64,000 bases of DNA from Beroe forskalii (Eukaryota > Ctenophora > Nuda > Beroida > Beroidae). Position numbers and translations under genes: made by a program. This document shows positions 22,890 to 33,429 of this stretch, in pieces (positions within the stretch are counted from its first letter, which is position 1; the number at the start of each line of letters is the position of its first letter). The notes under the pieces were generated by a model. The model was not told where the DNA came from and did not search any database. It saw nothing but the letters and a program-made list of their open reading frames with translations. The DNA lies in NCBI GenBank assembly GCA_011033025.1, contig WFMF01000365.1, positions 1 to 64,000 on the forward strand, given 5' to 3'.

Positions 22890-23690
22890 GCTATCAAAAA
22901 ATACCTTAAATACCAAAGAGCAAAACATCAGAAATCACATAATGGTTATGTCACACAATCAAACAGCTATAGGTCAGTAAACTTGATTGATTTTACTTCT
23001 TTAGAAAATCCAGATATAATGTACAAGACATGTGAAATCAATTCCTACCAGCAGAAAATCTGGCTAGAAGAAATATGCAGAAAATATAGTAACTTTGGGA
23101 CAATTTCAGACACTAGTTCTACATGTCTTGACACAGCATTGTACCTCCTCAGAAGGGGTAAAACCATGGACAACGAAACACTCCTATTCAATCATTCTAC
23201 CACAAAAAAGGAGGATAGCTATGCTTGACTTTTATCCATGGCAACTCCTCCTCTTTGGCCACTCAAGAGCAGCAGTCACCAACGATTCAAGAGAAGACTC
23301 TTGTCCCTTTTGCAGCGAATCAAAAGACACAGCCTACCACCAATTATTGAATGTAATGAACTTAGAGACTCAACCTTCCAACAACTAATAGAAATACTGG
23401 ACCAGACCTCTGATAGAAATGCCTATGATCACAGCAACTATGTCTCAAAAATCTTGATGCCAGATAACACTAAACTGCAACAAATGTTTATCAATAGAAC
23501 CAAGTTCATCATGACACAGCACGATTTTCTTGAAAATACACCCTTGCTATCTGGATCCTGACTGAAAATGCGATGAAGTCGTTATAACTTTATAAATTGC
23601 TAGATTGCTACCAATAGGCACATGATTTGAAAAGATAACAACAAATGTACATTGTCATCCCTAACCCTTTAAATAAATAAATAAATATCA
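22890..23690 (+). mobile_element. LINE ORF2 C-terminal fragment and 3' end
   Basis: In shifting frames the sequence reads MLDFYPWQLLLFGHSRAAV, then EDSCPFCSESKDTAYHQLL (about 23300-23350) and ECNELRDSTFQQLIEILDQ (about 23351-23408). This is the Cys/His-rich end typical of LINE ORF2 proteins. The fragment ends in (TAAA)n at about 23671-23690, a common LINE tail. Upstream RT is missing (5' truncated). Confidence 0.65.
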
Positions 23691-24935
23691 AAAATTTATA
23701 AATCGCTTTAAAGCTCTAAGAGATTCAAAACTTAAGATGCAATATCAAAAGAAAAGTTCTCACCATCAAAAGCGACTCATATTTCATTGTGGCAATAATT
23801 TAAAGTAGAAAATTATGAAAAGGCAACATTAAAGAAATGAGTCTTGAGCTTTCTCTTAAAATCATAAATATCACTACTAGAACGTATATCATAGGGAAGT
23901 TTATTCCAGACATTAGGGGCGGCAAAACTAAAAGCCCTTTCAGTTACCTTATAGTTAGGGACATTAGGTCTATTTAGCAAGAAATAATCATCTTCGTTTC
24001 TTAATGAAAAATTCAATTCCTGCCTCATACTTAAGAGATTCTGAAGATATATTGGCGCTAAATTGTTCACACATTTAAATGTTAAAAGTGCTATTTTATA
24101 GTCAATACGTTGTTGCACTGGGAGAAAATGAGCTTCCTTGAGAAATGGAGTAATGTGATCTCTATAACCAATCCTTCTGCCAAACAAAAACCTAACACAT
24201 GCATTCTGAAGTTTTTGAAGTTTTTGATTACATAGTCAGGAGACCCACATAAAGTCCATTGCAGTAATCAATTTTGGAGAATATCAAACAGTGTATCAGT
24301 TGCTTCTTCATATTGAAATTCAACCAGATGCTATTGCACGAAGATTTAGATTTATATAGCTGGATCAGAATTACACTGTCGATTTGATTTCCAAAGGTAA
24401 GGTGCTCATCAAAAAGAATTCCAAGGCTTTTGGCAACTGGGACAGCATCAACAAGTTCTTCTGGGTTAATTTTTCAGGCCATCAATATCCAATTCATCTC
24501 TTTTCCTATCACCAGAGCCTTGGTTTTTCTGTATTAAGCTGTAGGTGGTTTAGGAGCATCCAGTCCCTAATGTCTTTTAAGCAGTCAACAATCTTCTCCT
24601 CCAAGTCTTGAATATCATTGATGAGTGGATTAAACTCAATATATAGCTGGTGTCATCATACATGTGTATAAGCAAATCCATGTTTCTTGGCTATCTAAAT
24701 TCAATCTCTTTGGTGAACAAAATAAACAGTATGGGCCCAAGAATTGAGCCCTGAGGAACTCCAATACTAACAAATGCCTTGCTGGACTTGTCTCTGTTTA
24801 TGGTAACAGTAAATGACCTGTTTTCAAGGTATGAACCTCAACCTGGGAGCTATAAGCTTTATTTACAAATTATCAAGATCCTTACATAATCTGAAGGCTG
24901 TTGGGAGACTGTGAAGAACTCAATAATAACTTCTT
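23691..24935 (-). mobile_element. 5'-truncated CR1-like LINE, tail to tail with the previous
   Basis: On the minus strand RT begins with VSIGVPQGSILGPILFILFT (about 24770-24710) and decays through several frame changes. It regains a clear 124-residue frame at 24187-23813: RDHITPFLKEAHFLPVQQRI, DYKIALLTFKCVNNLAPIYL, and AFSFAAPNVWNKLPYDI, the standard CR1-type C-terminus. The 3' UTR ends next to the TAAA repeat. It faces the fragment at 22890-23690 tail to tail. Confidence 0.85.
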
Positions 24936-24964
24936 AGGATTGACAAAAGCTGTTAGAAAAAAAA

Positions 24965-25075
24965 CTGCCACTGAAGATTTTCAAAGACTTTCAAGGACTT
25001 CAAAGGACTCTAAAGGAGTAAAAGACTTCCAAAGACTTTCAAAGACTTTCAAAGACTTTTAAAGTCTTCCAGGAT
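24965..25075. repeat. AAAGACTTTC tandem repeat
   Basis: About eight degenerate 10-11-bp units (CAAAGACTTTC, CAAGGACTTC, CCAAAGACTTTC). The array directly precedes the 5' end of the next LINE and may be its promoter-proximal repeat. Confidence 0.75.
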
Positions 25076-25342
25076 GTTAAATTATAATCATGGACTCTAA
25101 AGTTAAGAGAGACTTTGCCATCATTACTTTAGAACTGATAAACTCGTGGTTGCTATCCTTAATGTTTTAAACTTACAACACAACACATATTAAATTAACT
25201 AACTGAGGATGGCAGGTCAAATTTCCTTGGATTTATTGTCTAAAGTTCTGCTTGCAGAGCTTGAACTCAACAGTGAAAGCACTTTGCTTGTCCTGTCAGA
25301 TACCCTAGCCAAAATTTTCTCTCCTGGGGTTCTTCGGATAGG

Positions 25343-25795
25343 ATGTCACTGTTTCAGGCAAATGATAATGACAATGCCAATGGTTATGATGCAGACTCAT
25401 CATCTTCAGTGCACAATATCAGAAAGATTAGTGGAGAAAGTGTTAATGGATCTCCACCTACTGCCCCAAACTCAGAGATAAGTTCCAATCTCACTACTGG
25501 CTTTAAGTTCAATAAGAATGTGACCACTGATGAAATTATTAGTTCTGATGCTGATTTAGTTAATTTTGACTCATTTAAATATGTGCTAAAGGAGACTGTT
25601 GTTAAAGCCTTATTGTACTTTATGAAAAGTTTTGATGAGCTTAACAAGGAATTCTCTTCTATATCAGATTCTGGTGCTTATGATAAGAGTCCATGTAAAG
25701 ACGATACTGTAATTTCTACAGATCTCTGCTTTGAAGGTGATGTACCAGTCCTAGCAGATGAATCTATTCTGATGAATGGAGATGAATGTAGCTGA
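25343..25795 (+). pseudogene. LINE ORF1 N-terminal part
   Basis: 150-residue frame, acidic and Ser-rich, with a Phe/Leu-rich stretch VKALLYFMKSFDELNKEF that may form a coiled coil. It is preceded in another frame by a Leu-rich helix starting MAGQISLDLL (25209). No named domain. Assigned to ORF1 by position between the 5' UTR and the zinc-knuckle piece. Confidence 0.45.
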
Positions 25796-26081
25796 TGAAA
25801 ATCATGTTGTAGCCAGTTCAAAGGACTTGGAAGTTCCCTAGTAACAATAGTCACTACTCAAAGTCAAACTGAAACTCCTCCAAATCCTCTGGGTTTCTGA
25901 TAAGAATATGCAAAAGCCACAGCCATCAAATGTGTTCCAATGCATCTTCAAACCAAACTGTCTGGCTTTGAATGTCCTCTAGACAATGGCTGGTTCAATT
26001 GGTTCCAAAATCAACTGCTAACATGAGCAATGCACAAAAGGTTGTTGTCCTCTAGAAACAAAATCAAAAAGAATATCCAGA

Positions 26082-26837
26082 TTGAATTCAAAAAGCATGA
26101 AAATCATTGTTGGGTTTAGGACTGTTGCTCTGCGTGATCAGGCTGAATGCATACTTAACTCAACTAATTCATTGCATTCACTGGGCTATCAATTAAAACT
26201 TGCAACCAAGATGTTACCAAAAATAAGTTTACATAATGTCCTCAGTGAGGTCCTTGATGATATCGATAGTAATGATAATGCTACTGTCACACGCTCTCTT
26301 GAAAAATCTGTTATCATAGACAAAATCCTCTCTAAGAATCCTTGTATCAAGGCTTTGAATGAAGCTGGTCATACACTTGATGTTGTTTATCTCAATAAGA
26401 ATCCCAATAATTTGCTTACTATTGGACTCAAAGTCTCACCAGCTATCAGGTCTGCTGTATTACTTAATCAACGTGGAAATGTTTATCTAGGAAATAGTAG
26501 ATACCAGTTTCGTGATAGATTCCACTTTAAGCACTGTTATCATTGTCAAATGGTGGGCCACATTTCTTCAGACTGTCTGATAAAGATAAACCTGCTGTCT
26601 GCATGTTTTTGTATGGAAGGTCATAGGTCAAATTCATGCCCTGTAAAGGAGATGCTAAAACATAGCTGTGTTCGGTGCTTGGCATCAAAACATGGGAGTG
26701 ATGCAGAGAACTACAAGACCCACAATTCTGGTGATCTAAGTTGTCCTGTTTTTGAGCGTGAGATTACAAGACTGAAAGAAAATACTGATTTCATGTCAAA
26801 AAAACGTGATGTGATAGATGGTCCAGAAAAAAGTTGA
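26082..26837 (+). pseudogene. LINE ORF1 zinc-knuckle part
   Basis: 251-residue frame. About residues 85-150 look like the RRM-like fold of gag-like ORF1 proteins (LTIGLKVSPAIRSAVL; GNVYLGNSRYQFRDRF). Three Cys/His clusters follow: CYHCQMVGHISSDC, CFCMEGHRSNSCP and CVRCLASKHG. It ends overlapping the start of the endonuclease frame. CCHC knuckles bind RNA in the LINE RNP. Confidence 0.75.
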
Positions 26838-27925
26838 GCTGCAGTCAAGCCTTAGAGTGGCATGCTTCAATGCACAATCAATGTGTAACAAGGTATGTGG
26901 AACTATAGAGATGCTCAAAGATAAGTCAATTGATATTTGTTGCATTACTGAAACATGGCTCAAGGCTAAGGATAAAGCAATCTTTCTGAAATTCATGATT
27001 ATGGTTATGACATGAAAAGCTCCCCTCGTAAAGGTAAAGGAGGAGGAGTTGCCTTTATTTTTAACCCTCAAAAAGTCCTGATTAGTGAGAACTCTGTGAA
27101 AGGTTTTAAGTCTTTTGAGGTTATTAGATGTATTGTAAAACAGCTGATAAAACTTTTCGACTGTGCACTGTATACCGTACCACAAAAAGTAAATGCAAAA
27201 CAGCATACAAGGACACCAAAATTTCTGCATTCATGGATGAATTTGAAAAATACCTTGACGATGTTGTAGAGAAGACTGGATCTCCCATAATTTCGGGTGA
27301 TTTCAATTTTCATGTTGAGGATAAAAGGACCAAAATGCACTCAAATTCATCTCATTGTATCAAAGCAAAGGTTTTTCACAACATGTTGTGGGACCAACCC
27401 ACATTTCTGGAGGAACACTTGATCTGGTGCTGACCTTAGATTCCTCTTCAGACATGATGGGTCTCAAGAACCTTACTATTGATCCTAATACAGGAACAAC
27501 ATCTGATCACTTTGTTGTTCATTATGACCTACCTTGCTCCCTCAACATGCACCCCAAGCCCTCAATATGAGACGAAAAAGTTCGAGAATTTTCAAAGATG
27601 GATATTAAAGAGTTCAGAAAACCTTTTCAGTTCACTACTTCATATACCTGACTTTACATCAGTAGATCATGCAGTTGAAGTGTATCAAGATATAGTAAAA
27701 TCTGTTATGGATATAAATGCCCCCTTGATAGATAGAACATTTAAACTAAATCGTTCCCCCTGGTGGAATTCTCATTGTCAAGATGCTAAGAGAGAAATGA
27801 AGAAAGCACAGAGGAAATTCTATAAGAATAAGGATAATGATGAAGCACGTGAACTCTTTAATGAGAAAAGCATTGACAAGGCTATTATAATAAACAGAGC
27901 CAGGAACATGTACTTCAAATGAAAC
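26838..27925 (+). pseudogene. LINE endonuclease and linker (broken)
   Basis: APE-type endonuclease in several frames. Blocks are LRVACFNAQSMCNKV (about 26848), the Glu block ICCITETWLKA (about 26937-26968), KGGGVAFIFNP (about 27035), PIISGDFNFHVED (about 27285-27322), a GGTLDLVLTL block (about 27411-27440), and TTSDHFVVHYDL (about 27497-27533). The linker has SPWWNSHCQDAKREMKKAQR (about 27757-27815), as in CR1-type ORF2. All catalytic blocks can be traced but frames change about five times. Confidence 0.8.
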
Positions 27926-28200
27926 TCTCTTCATCAAAAGGTGACCAAAGATCAACTTATAAGGTCATACATCATCTTCTTGATAAAGAGTTTGGCTCAA
28001 CAAGCTGCCAAACAGTGCAAATGATGAAAAGCTTGCTGAGAACTTCAAATCATTTCCATAACAAAGTGAAGAAGATCTATTCTACTATCAAGGAAGACCA
28101 TGCCACTATCTCCAATGCTAAACTGGATAGCACCAATGGGGATAATGGTTCATGTTATCAAGAATTCTCTGACTTTAAAGGGGTTCTCTGGTATAGAATT

Positions 28201-28685
28201 GACTTTATATGAAATTGAAATCATTATGATTTTATCATATCTCACCTTCCACGTAATAAAATGTTGAAATCCCCATCTCTCTATCTTTATCATTTTGGGT
28301 TATTGCGGTTTAAAAATTTAAGCGATGACGTCCTCCAGCACCAACATGTTGTCGCGCAGTGTTATATTACAGGTGAAACAGCTTATTGTACTATTGTAGT
28401 GGGAAATAGGTGTGAAATCTGGTGAAATTGTTAAGCTTTTAGCATGCTTATAGTATTTCATCCTAGTTCATGAACGGAATTTACTACTTTCACCTTAGGT
28501 TTTGGATGATTTTCCAAATTATACATTTTGAAGTAATTTTATTCATCATGATTGACTAAATTTGATAATTGATACTATTACTACGTACAAATCATAATGC
28601 ATATTCACAGTAATATTAACATAGGTATAGTAACGCACTTTTACATGGACAATGAACAGTGAAAAGATATCAGAGTAAACCAAAT
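28201..28685. other. Unassigned sequence
   Basis: No ORF or repeat partner noticed. Confidence 0.3.
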
Positions 28686-28995
28686 AGTCTTCCTGTGGCA
28701 GGAATCCAGATTCCGGACTGATGTTAGAGAGTTAGAGGGAACTGTTGTCAGAGTTTACACTCTTGTTTGAATGGTTGTTGGAATCCAGACTGGTGTCAAA
28801 ATGAACTTTTGTCATTTGAGTGAACACTGATCGCTTGTTGGAATCCGGACTTGAGTCAGAGTGAACTGTTGTCAAAGCAACTGAGTGAACACTGAACACT
28901 GAAGGTTGTTGGAATCCAGACTGGTGTCAGGGTGAATTAGTGTCAGAGTCACTCTCGCACTTATTCACTCTGGCACCAGTCGGAAGTCCAACACT
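28686..28995. repeat. Degenerate tandem repeat around TTGGAATCCAGACTGGTGTC
   Basis: About four units of roughly 90 bp, each with GGAATCC-GACT and GAGTGAAC blocks (near 28690, 28778, 28834, 28908). The last unit is followed by an inverted GGCACCAGTCGGAAGTCCAAC. It abuts the (AAAT)n tail of the next LINE copy. Confidence 0.75.
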
Positions 28996-30095
28996 GAATA
29001 AATAAATAAATAAATATTTCTAAGATTAGTATATAAACATATACCTGCCTCTTTTTGTAGGCAAAAGAGCTAACACATGTTTAAACATGTCAAAAATTCA
29101 CTTGCTTCCAAATTTCAAAATTAAAAGTTCAATTATGCTAAAAAATATAAATTAAAAATAAATTAATCAATTATTGAAATTATTACCCAATGTAGTAAGA
29201 TGTTTCAACCTCATGATTTTTCATCATACCTAAACTCTAATACAATGCATTCTAAATTATTACCTACAGCTTTACAAATACTAAAGATATAAGTTCAGTC
29301 TCAATAAATTACCCAAAGCAGTTTGCAGCTTTCAACCTGGCATTTTTGGAATATAATGATCATGTGAGATAGAGTTCTCAACAACAAACTTGACATGACT
29401 TCTGAAGGCTTGTTTTATTTCTTTATCACCAAAAAGGATGAGAAGCATATAATAGCAGCTGGTCAATGTCATGAAATTGTTCCCATAAGTGCATTTCGTG
29501 TGGTACCAGCAAATAGCTTCACACTCAAGAGTTTATGAACACACGAGTCTTCTGAATATCACAATCTTACAGTTACTTTCTTGACTTCTTCTAGAGCCAG
29601 GCTAAAATCATTAAATCTCAAGCACCTTCCATGCAGAAATCAAGGATATCAGATGTATTGCCTCTAGTGTCCCATCGATTTAGCAATGGTATCTGAACTT
29701 TAGTTCAAAGTTCTCACAACCTCCTTATGTGTAATGTCTGGATATATATCTTTCCAATAAAATCTTGGCAAGTCTTCTTTGCTGATGATGTCTTGTCCAC
29801 TTGAAACACTGATAAGTGAGAGCATAGTTTCTTTTGAGTATAGAAAGATCTTTATCAGGGATATCAGCAATACTGAGTGATCTGTATGATCTCATACCAT
29901 ACTTGTGAGCCATGTATTCTCTCACATCCACACTGTGCAAGTAATAAGAATGGCTAGGGATTTCTTCAATTTACAAGACAACTGCCCTCATTGAATCATC
30001 TGATAAGTGCTTTTAAACAGAACTTCAAAGTGACCAGTTCTAGAATGAGGGGCAAGGGTGGGATGTTTGTATAACTTCTAGCTATGACTTTAGGG
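28996..30095 (-). mobile_element. 5'-truncated copy of element C
   Basis: Nearly identical to 33105-34190 apart from many small indels. It covers the 3' UTR and about the last 245 codons of ORF2, now frame-shifted (for example the AHKYGMRSYRSLSIADIPDK stretch near 29850). The 3' end carries (TTTA)n. The break point lies near 30095, where a homopolymer-rich stretch begins. Confidence 0.9.
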
Positions 30096-30220
30096 GGTGT
30101 CCCCCCCCACCCGTTTATTTTTTAACTTTATTTTTTACCAAAATAAAAAAACCCAAAGCCCCTTTTTAAATTTTTTTTCTTCCCCCTATTTTCTTTTTTT
30201 TTTCTTTTTTTTTTACTTAA
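30096..30220. repeat. Homopolymer-rich stretch (C, A and T runs)
   Basis: Runs of C9, A7 and T9-T13 in close succession. Open frames through it are meaningless. Possibly an assembly or basecalling artefact at a junction. Confidence 0.5.
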
Positions 30221-30239
30221 TTGACATAATTAGGTACCT

Positions 30240-31255
30240 AATTAAGACGTCCTCAAAGGGAATGATCAACCATAAATACATATTATATACTGTAACACAT
30301 GGGCACAGCCCGGTAGTCAGTACTCACTTTGTACTTTTGTACTACAAAAACAATATGACTTCCTCCCTCAAACTCCTCAAAGGTCACTCAAGAACTCCTG
30401 ATAAGATTTTCCCAGATCCTCCAAAGTTCAGATCCTCCAAGGTTCCTCAGCACCATCATAGAGTAATTTTTGTCTATTCTGAAGCAGCAGTTACATTGGC
30501 GATCCCTGCATTATCAACCTCTTACTGCTTTAAAACTAAGCCCACTGTCAAATTCCTCCATATTATATCCAATTAGAAACAACATTTTATTTCGTTATTC
30601 TACTTTCATCACCCCTCACCTGTTGGGTACTCTGTAATTCAAACCAGCTAAGTCCCATTACCTCACCACTTCCGTAAGGCAACAAATTTCTGTACATCTA
30701 GACCCATAGAAATAAATACTACAGTACAAACTGCAGCTAATTTCGAAAGGATGTTCCATCCCAATAAATCAGATTTAGCAACATTGCCAAGATTAATGAA
30801 CAATTATACAATACCAAAATATCACAAAACTAACAATCAGTTCTCCTTCTTTCCAGGTAGTACCCCATAGTTTTGCCCATTGATCCCAGCATAACCCAAT
30901 CAATGGGAATATTATTTACACAGTCTGGTTGGGTCAGACCTTCCTGTGGCTCAGTCAGATGAAGGGAGGTGGTACATAGCCACCTCCGGCTGATCTCCGA
31001 CTTAATCTGCAGGCAAGCACTGACTTGTTTTGCAGTCTGTTTGAAGCCAGGGGCGTTGGTGGCTTGCTGGTCCAGTGAGGTCCTGGACGGGTAGGCTACT
31101 CTCAGCCCAGGATATCTCCAGCAGTCGGGTGGCCTGAAAAACCACCCAGGAGTTCACACCCTTCGCCTAGTGTACTAGGGATAGTCTCCATGCTCAGCAT
31201 GGCTGCCACCGGCCTGGTTGATTAAACCGACTGTGGCCGTTTTACTAAGACTAAG
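30240..31255 (-). repeat. 1.0-kb repeat family S, copy 2
   Basis: Inverted counterpart of 16031-17060. On the plus strand here it runs from GTCCTCAAAGGGAATGATCA to CCGACTGTGGCC and then ACTAAGACTAAGAC. A box-A-like TGGCTCAGTCAG lies at 30947-30958 and GTTTGAAGCCAGG about 90 bp later, hinting at a Pol III-type head, though the spacing is long for a tRNA promoter. Non-coding. Confidence 0.8.
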
Positions 31256-32079
31256 ACCTGGTTTCACTATGTAATGTGGATGAAGTAGATGCAATAATTG
31301 CCTCAATCTCTAAAATGAAAGAGTCTTGAATGGTCTATATATTTTCTGGGACATTGCATTATTGTGGCATGACTTATGCAGCTAAAGGGCTATCTTGGAG
31401 AAGCAGCAGTTACCAATTTAGTAGAGAAAAAAATCCATAAAATAAAGAATTTCTTTAAAACATAAATACAAGATAGAAACAGTCTACATTTGTCACAAAT
31501 ATAGCCCCAATCCTTTTATAAAACATAATTCATAAGATAATTCATAAGATAATTCATAATTCATGAATCAATTAACAACATAAATAATAAAATAATTAGA
31601 TTTATAGCATCAAAAGCATTCAGATGGATAGCCCAATTATTCAATTAACCAAAGTATCCATGAAGCTCTATCCATTGCAGAATACTTCTATTCATAGAAA
31701 TTGATGTCTTGAAGAAAGATTTCTTTTTATTTCAAATAAATTCATAGAAATAAATAATTAAAATGGTTTATAGGATATTTTTATTTAATACTGACATTTA
31801 AGATCATTGATTCAACAGAAACATTTATTTCAAAACATGTGCCCATGGTTCATTAGAAAAATAATTCTACGGCCTTTTCATCGAATTAATTTGAATAATT
31901 TCTGCTCAAGGCAAAAATACAAAAAAATCGACTCAAATAATTTTGTCAGAATTCCATCTGCGCGTGTGCGCCACCGCCGCGCGAGCTGGGATCTGCCGCC
32001 TAACGCGCGCGGCCACAGCAGGTGCAAACGACGTGCCCAATGGCCATTATGCTGAAATTAGATTCATGGAAGCGAGGAG
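31256..32079. other. Unassigned AT-rich sequence with a GC-rich island
   Basis: Repeated ATAATTCATAAG units near 31525-31565. A short CpG-rich stretch (about 31955-32020) stands out against the AT background. No gene is supported. Confidence 0.35.
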
Positions 32080-32275
32080 GATCAAAAAATTTTATGTGAA
32101 ATAAAGTGAGCCTTCTCGGCCACTGCAGTGGATTTTAAAAGGCTCAAAAATTTTACATAAAATTTTTTGATCCTCCTCGGCCACGGGGTTGGACGAAAAG
32201 GCTCAAAAATTTTTACATAAAAAATTTTTATGTAAAATTTTTATGTAAAAAAAAGTGAGCCTGCTCGGCCACCGT
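32080..32275. repeat. Nested inverted repeats with CTCGGCCAC motif
   Basis: AAAATTTTATGTGAAATAAA-like arms alternate in both orientations, separated by CTTCTCGGCCACTG, CCTCCTCGGCCACGG and CTGCTCGGCCACCG. Together they form several overlapping hairpins. Non-coding. Confidence 0.7.
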
Positions 32276-33104
32276 AGACGTCACAGACCTACACGTCATT
32301 TTTTTGTATCCTAAACCTAACCAAAAGGCAAAAACCCTTACCTTAATATCCTAACCCTAATAATGTTAGATGGATTTCACCCATCCCTAGCGCGCAACAC
32401 TCGGAAATTTGGAGGGTCGTGTTGCAGACTAGGAAAAAAATGGCGCGCGGCGGAGGGTAGGGTAAAATCCTACTAAATAATGTTTAATCTATTAGGTTTT
32501 TAAAAGTGACACATTTTTTGTATATATAAAAGTAATTAATTTATTGATTGATGCTTTTTTCTTTTTGAAAAAGATTAATTGCCTACAATTTCATCGTCAC
32601 ACAAATCTTTTGCTTCCTGTAACTTTTCTTTTCCAATCCTCCTTTCCTCTCTGTGAGTCTGCGATGCTCAGAATCCCATAGTACTGGTTGGTACAGCCTT
32701 ACGGTAGTAAGCTGTAAAGGGTGCACTGTATAGTGTGCTGAAACCTCTCCTCTCTGGGCATTCTCTCTTGTCACCTGCTGATGGAAGAATGTCATCATAA
32801 GTTGACAAGGCAGGCCTCGTATTGTATCTGCAAGATATCACTGAACTGATGATTCACAGTAAAAGTTTATATTCTTCCCTTTTCTCTATGATCCTTGGAT
32901 TTGGAAATCGATAATCAGTATTTAATCATGTTCCATATTTGTCATGTATGAAACTTTTGATTACAGTGCTGAGTATATACCTCCTTTAAGTCGGTACCAC
33001 ATAGCAGTATATGTGGTAAACTTAGAATAAAACAAAAATTTCAGAATAAAACAAAAATTTTATTTAGCATTTCATTGAACACACCTAAAATTACTAAAAT
33101 ATGT
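32276..33104. other. Unassigned sequence
   Basis: Short CCTAACCCTAA-like phrases at 32308-32362 are too few for a telomere-type array. Otherwise nothing supportable. Confidence 0.3.
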
Positions 33105-33429
33105 AAATAAATATTTCTAAGATTAGTATATAAACATATACCTGCCTCTTTTTGTAGGCAAAAGAGCTAACACATGTTTAAAACATGTCAAAAATTCACT
33201 TGCTTCCAAATTTCAAAATTAAAAAGTTCAATTATGCTAAAAATATAAATTAAAAATAAATTAATCAATTATTGAATTTATTACCCAATGTAGTAAGATG
33301 TTTCAACCTCATGATTTTTCATCATACATAAACTCTAATACAATGCATTCTAAATTATTACCTACAGCTTTACAAATACTAAAGATATAAGTTCAGTCTC
33401 AATAAATTACCCAAAGCAGTTTGCAGCTT

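Larger units (their letters stand above)
25076..28200 (+). mobile_element. LINE with 5' half only (element B)
   Basis: Order of parts: 5' UTR (to 25208), an N-terminal ORF1 piece (25209-25795), the CCHC-bearing ORF1 piece (26082-26837), the endonuclease (26850-27570) and the EN-RT linker (27580-27925), then loss of homology near 28200 before any RT. Keeping the 5' end while losing the 3' end is the reverse of normal LINE truncation and implies later deletion or rearrangement. Stops and frame changes throughout. Confidence 0.75.

Noticed and set aside
28686-28995. CRISPR-like repeat-spacer array
   Set aside because: Units are degenerate, spacing is irregular and the context is a eukaryotic repeat region.
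30097-30576. 159-residue ORF
   Set aside because: It runs through a homopolymer stretch and then antisense through repeat family S, with no domain.
32300-32370. Telomere-like CCTAACC repeats
   Set aside because: Only a few scattered CCTAA(C)CC phrases, not a regular array.
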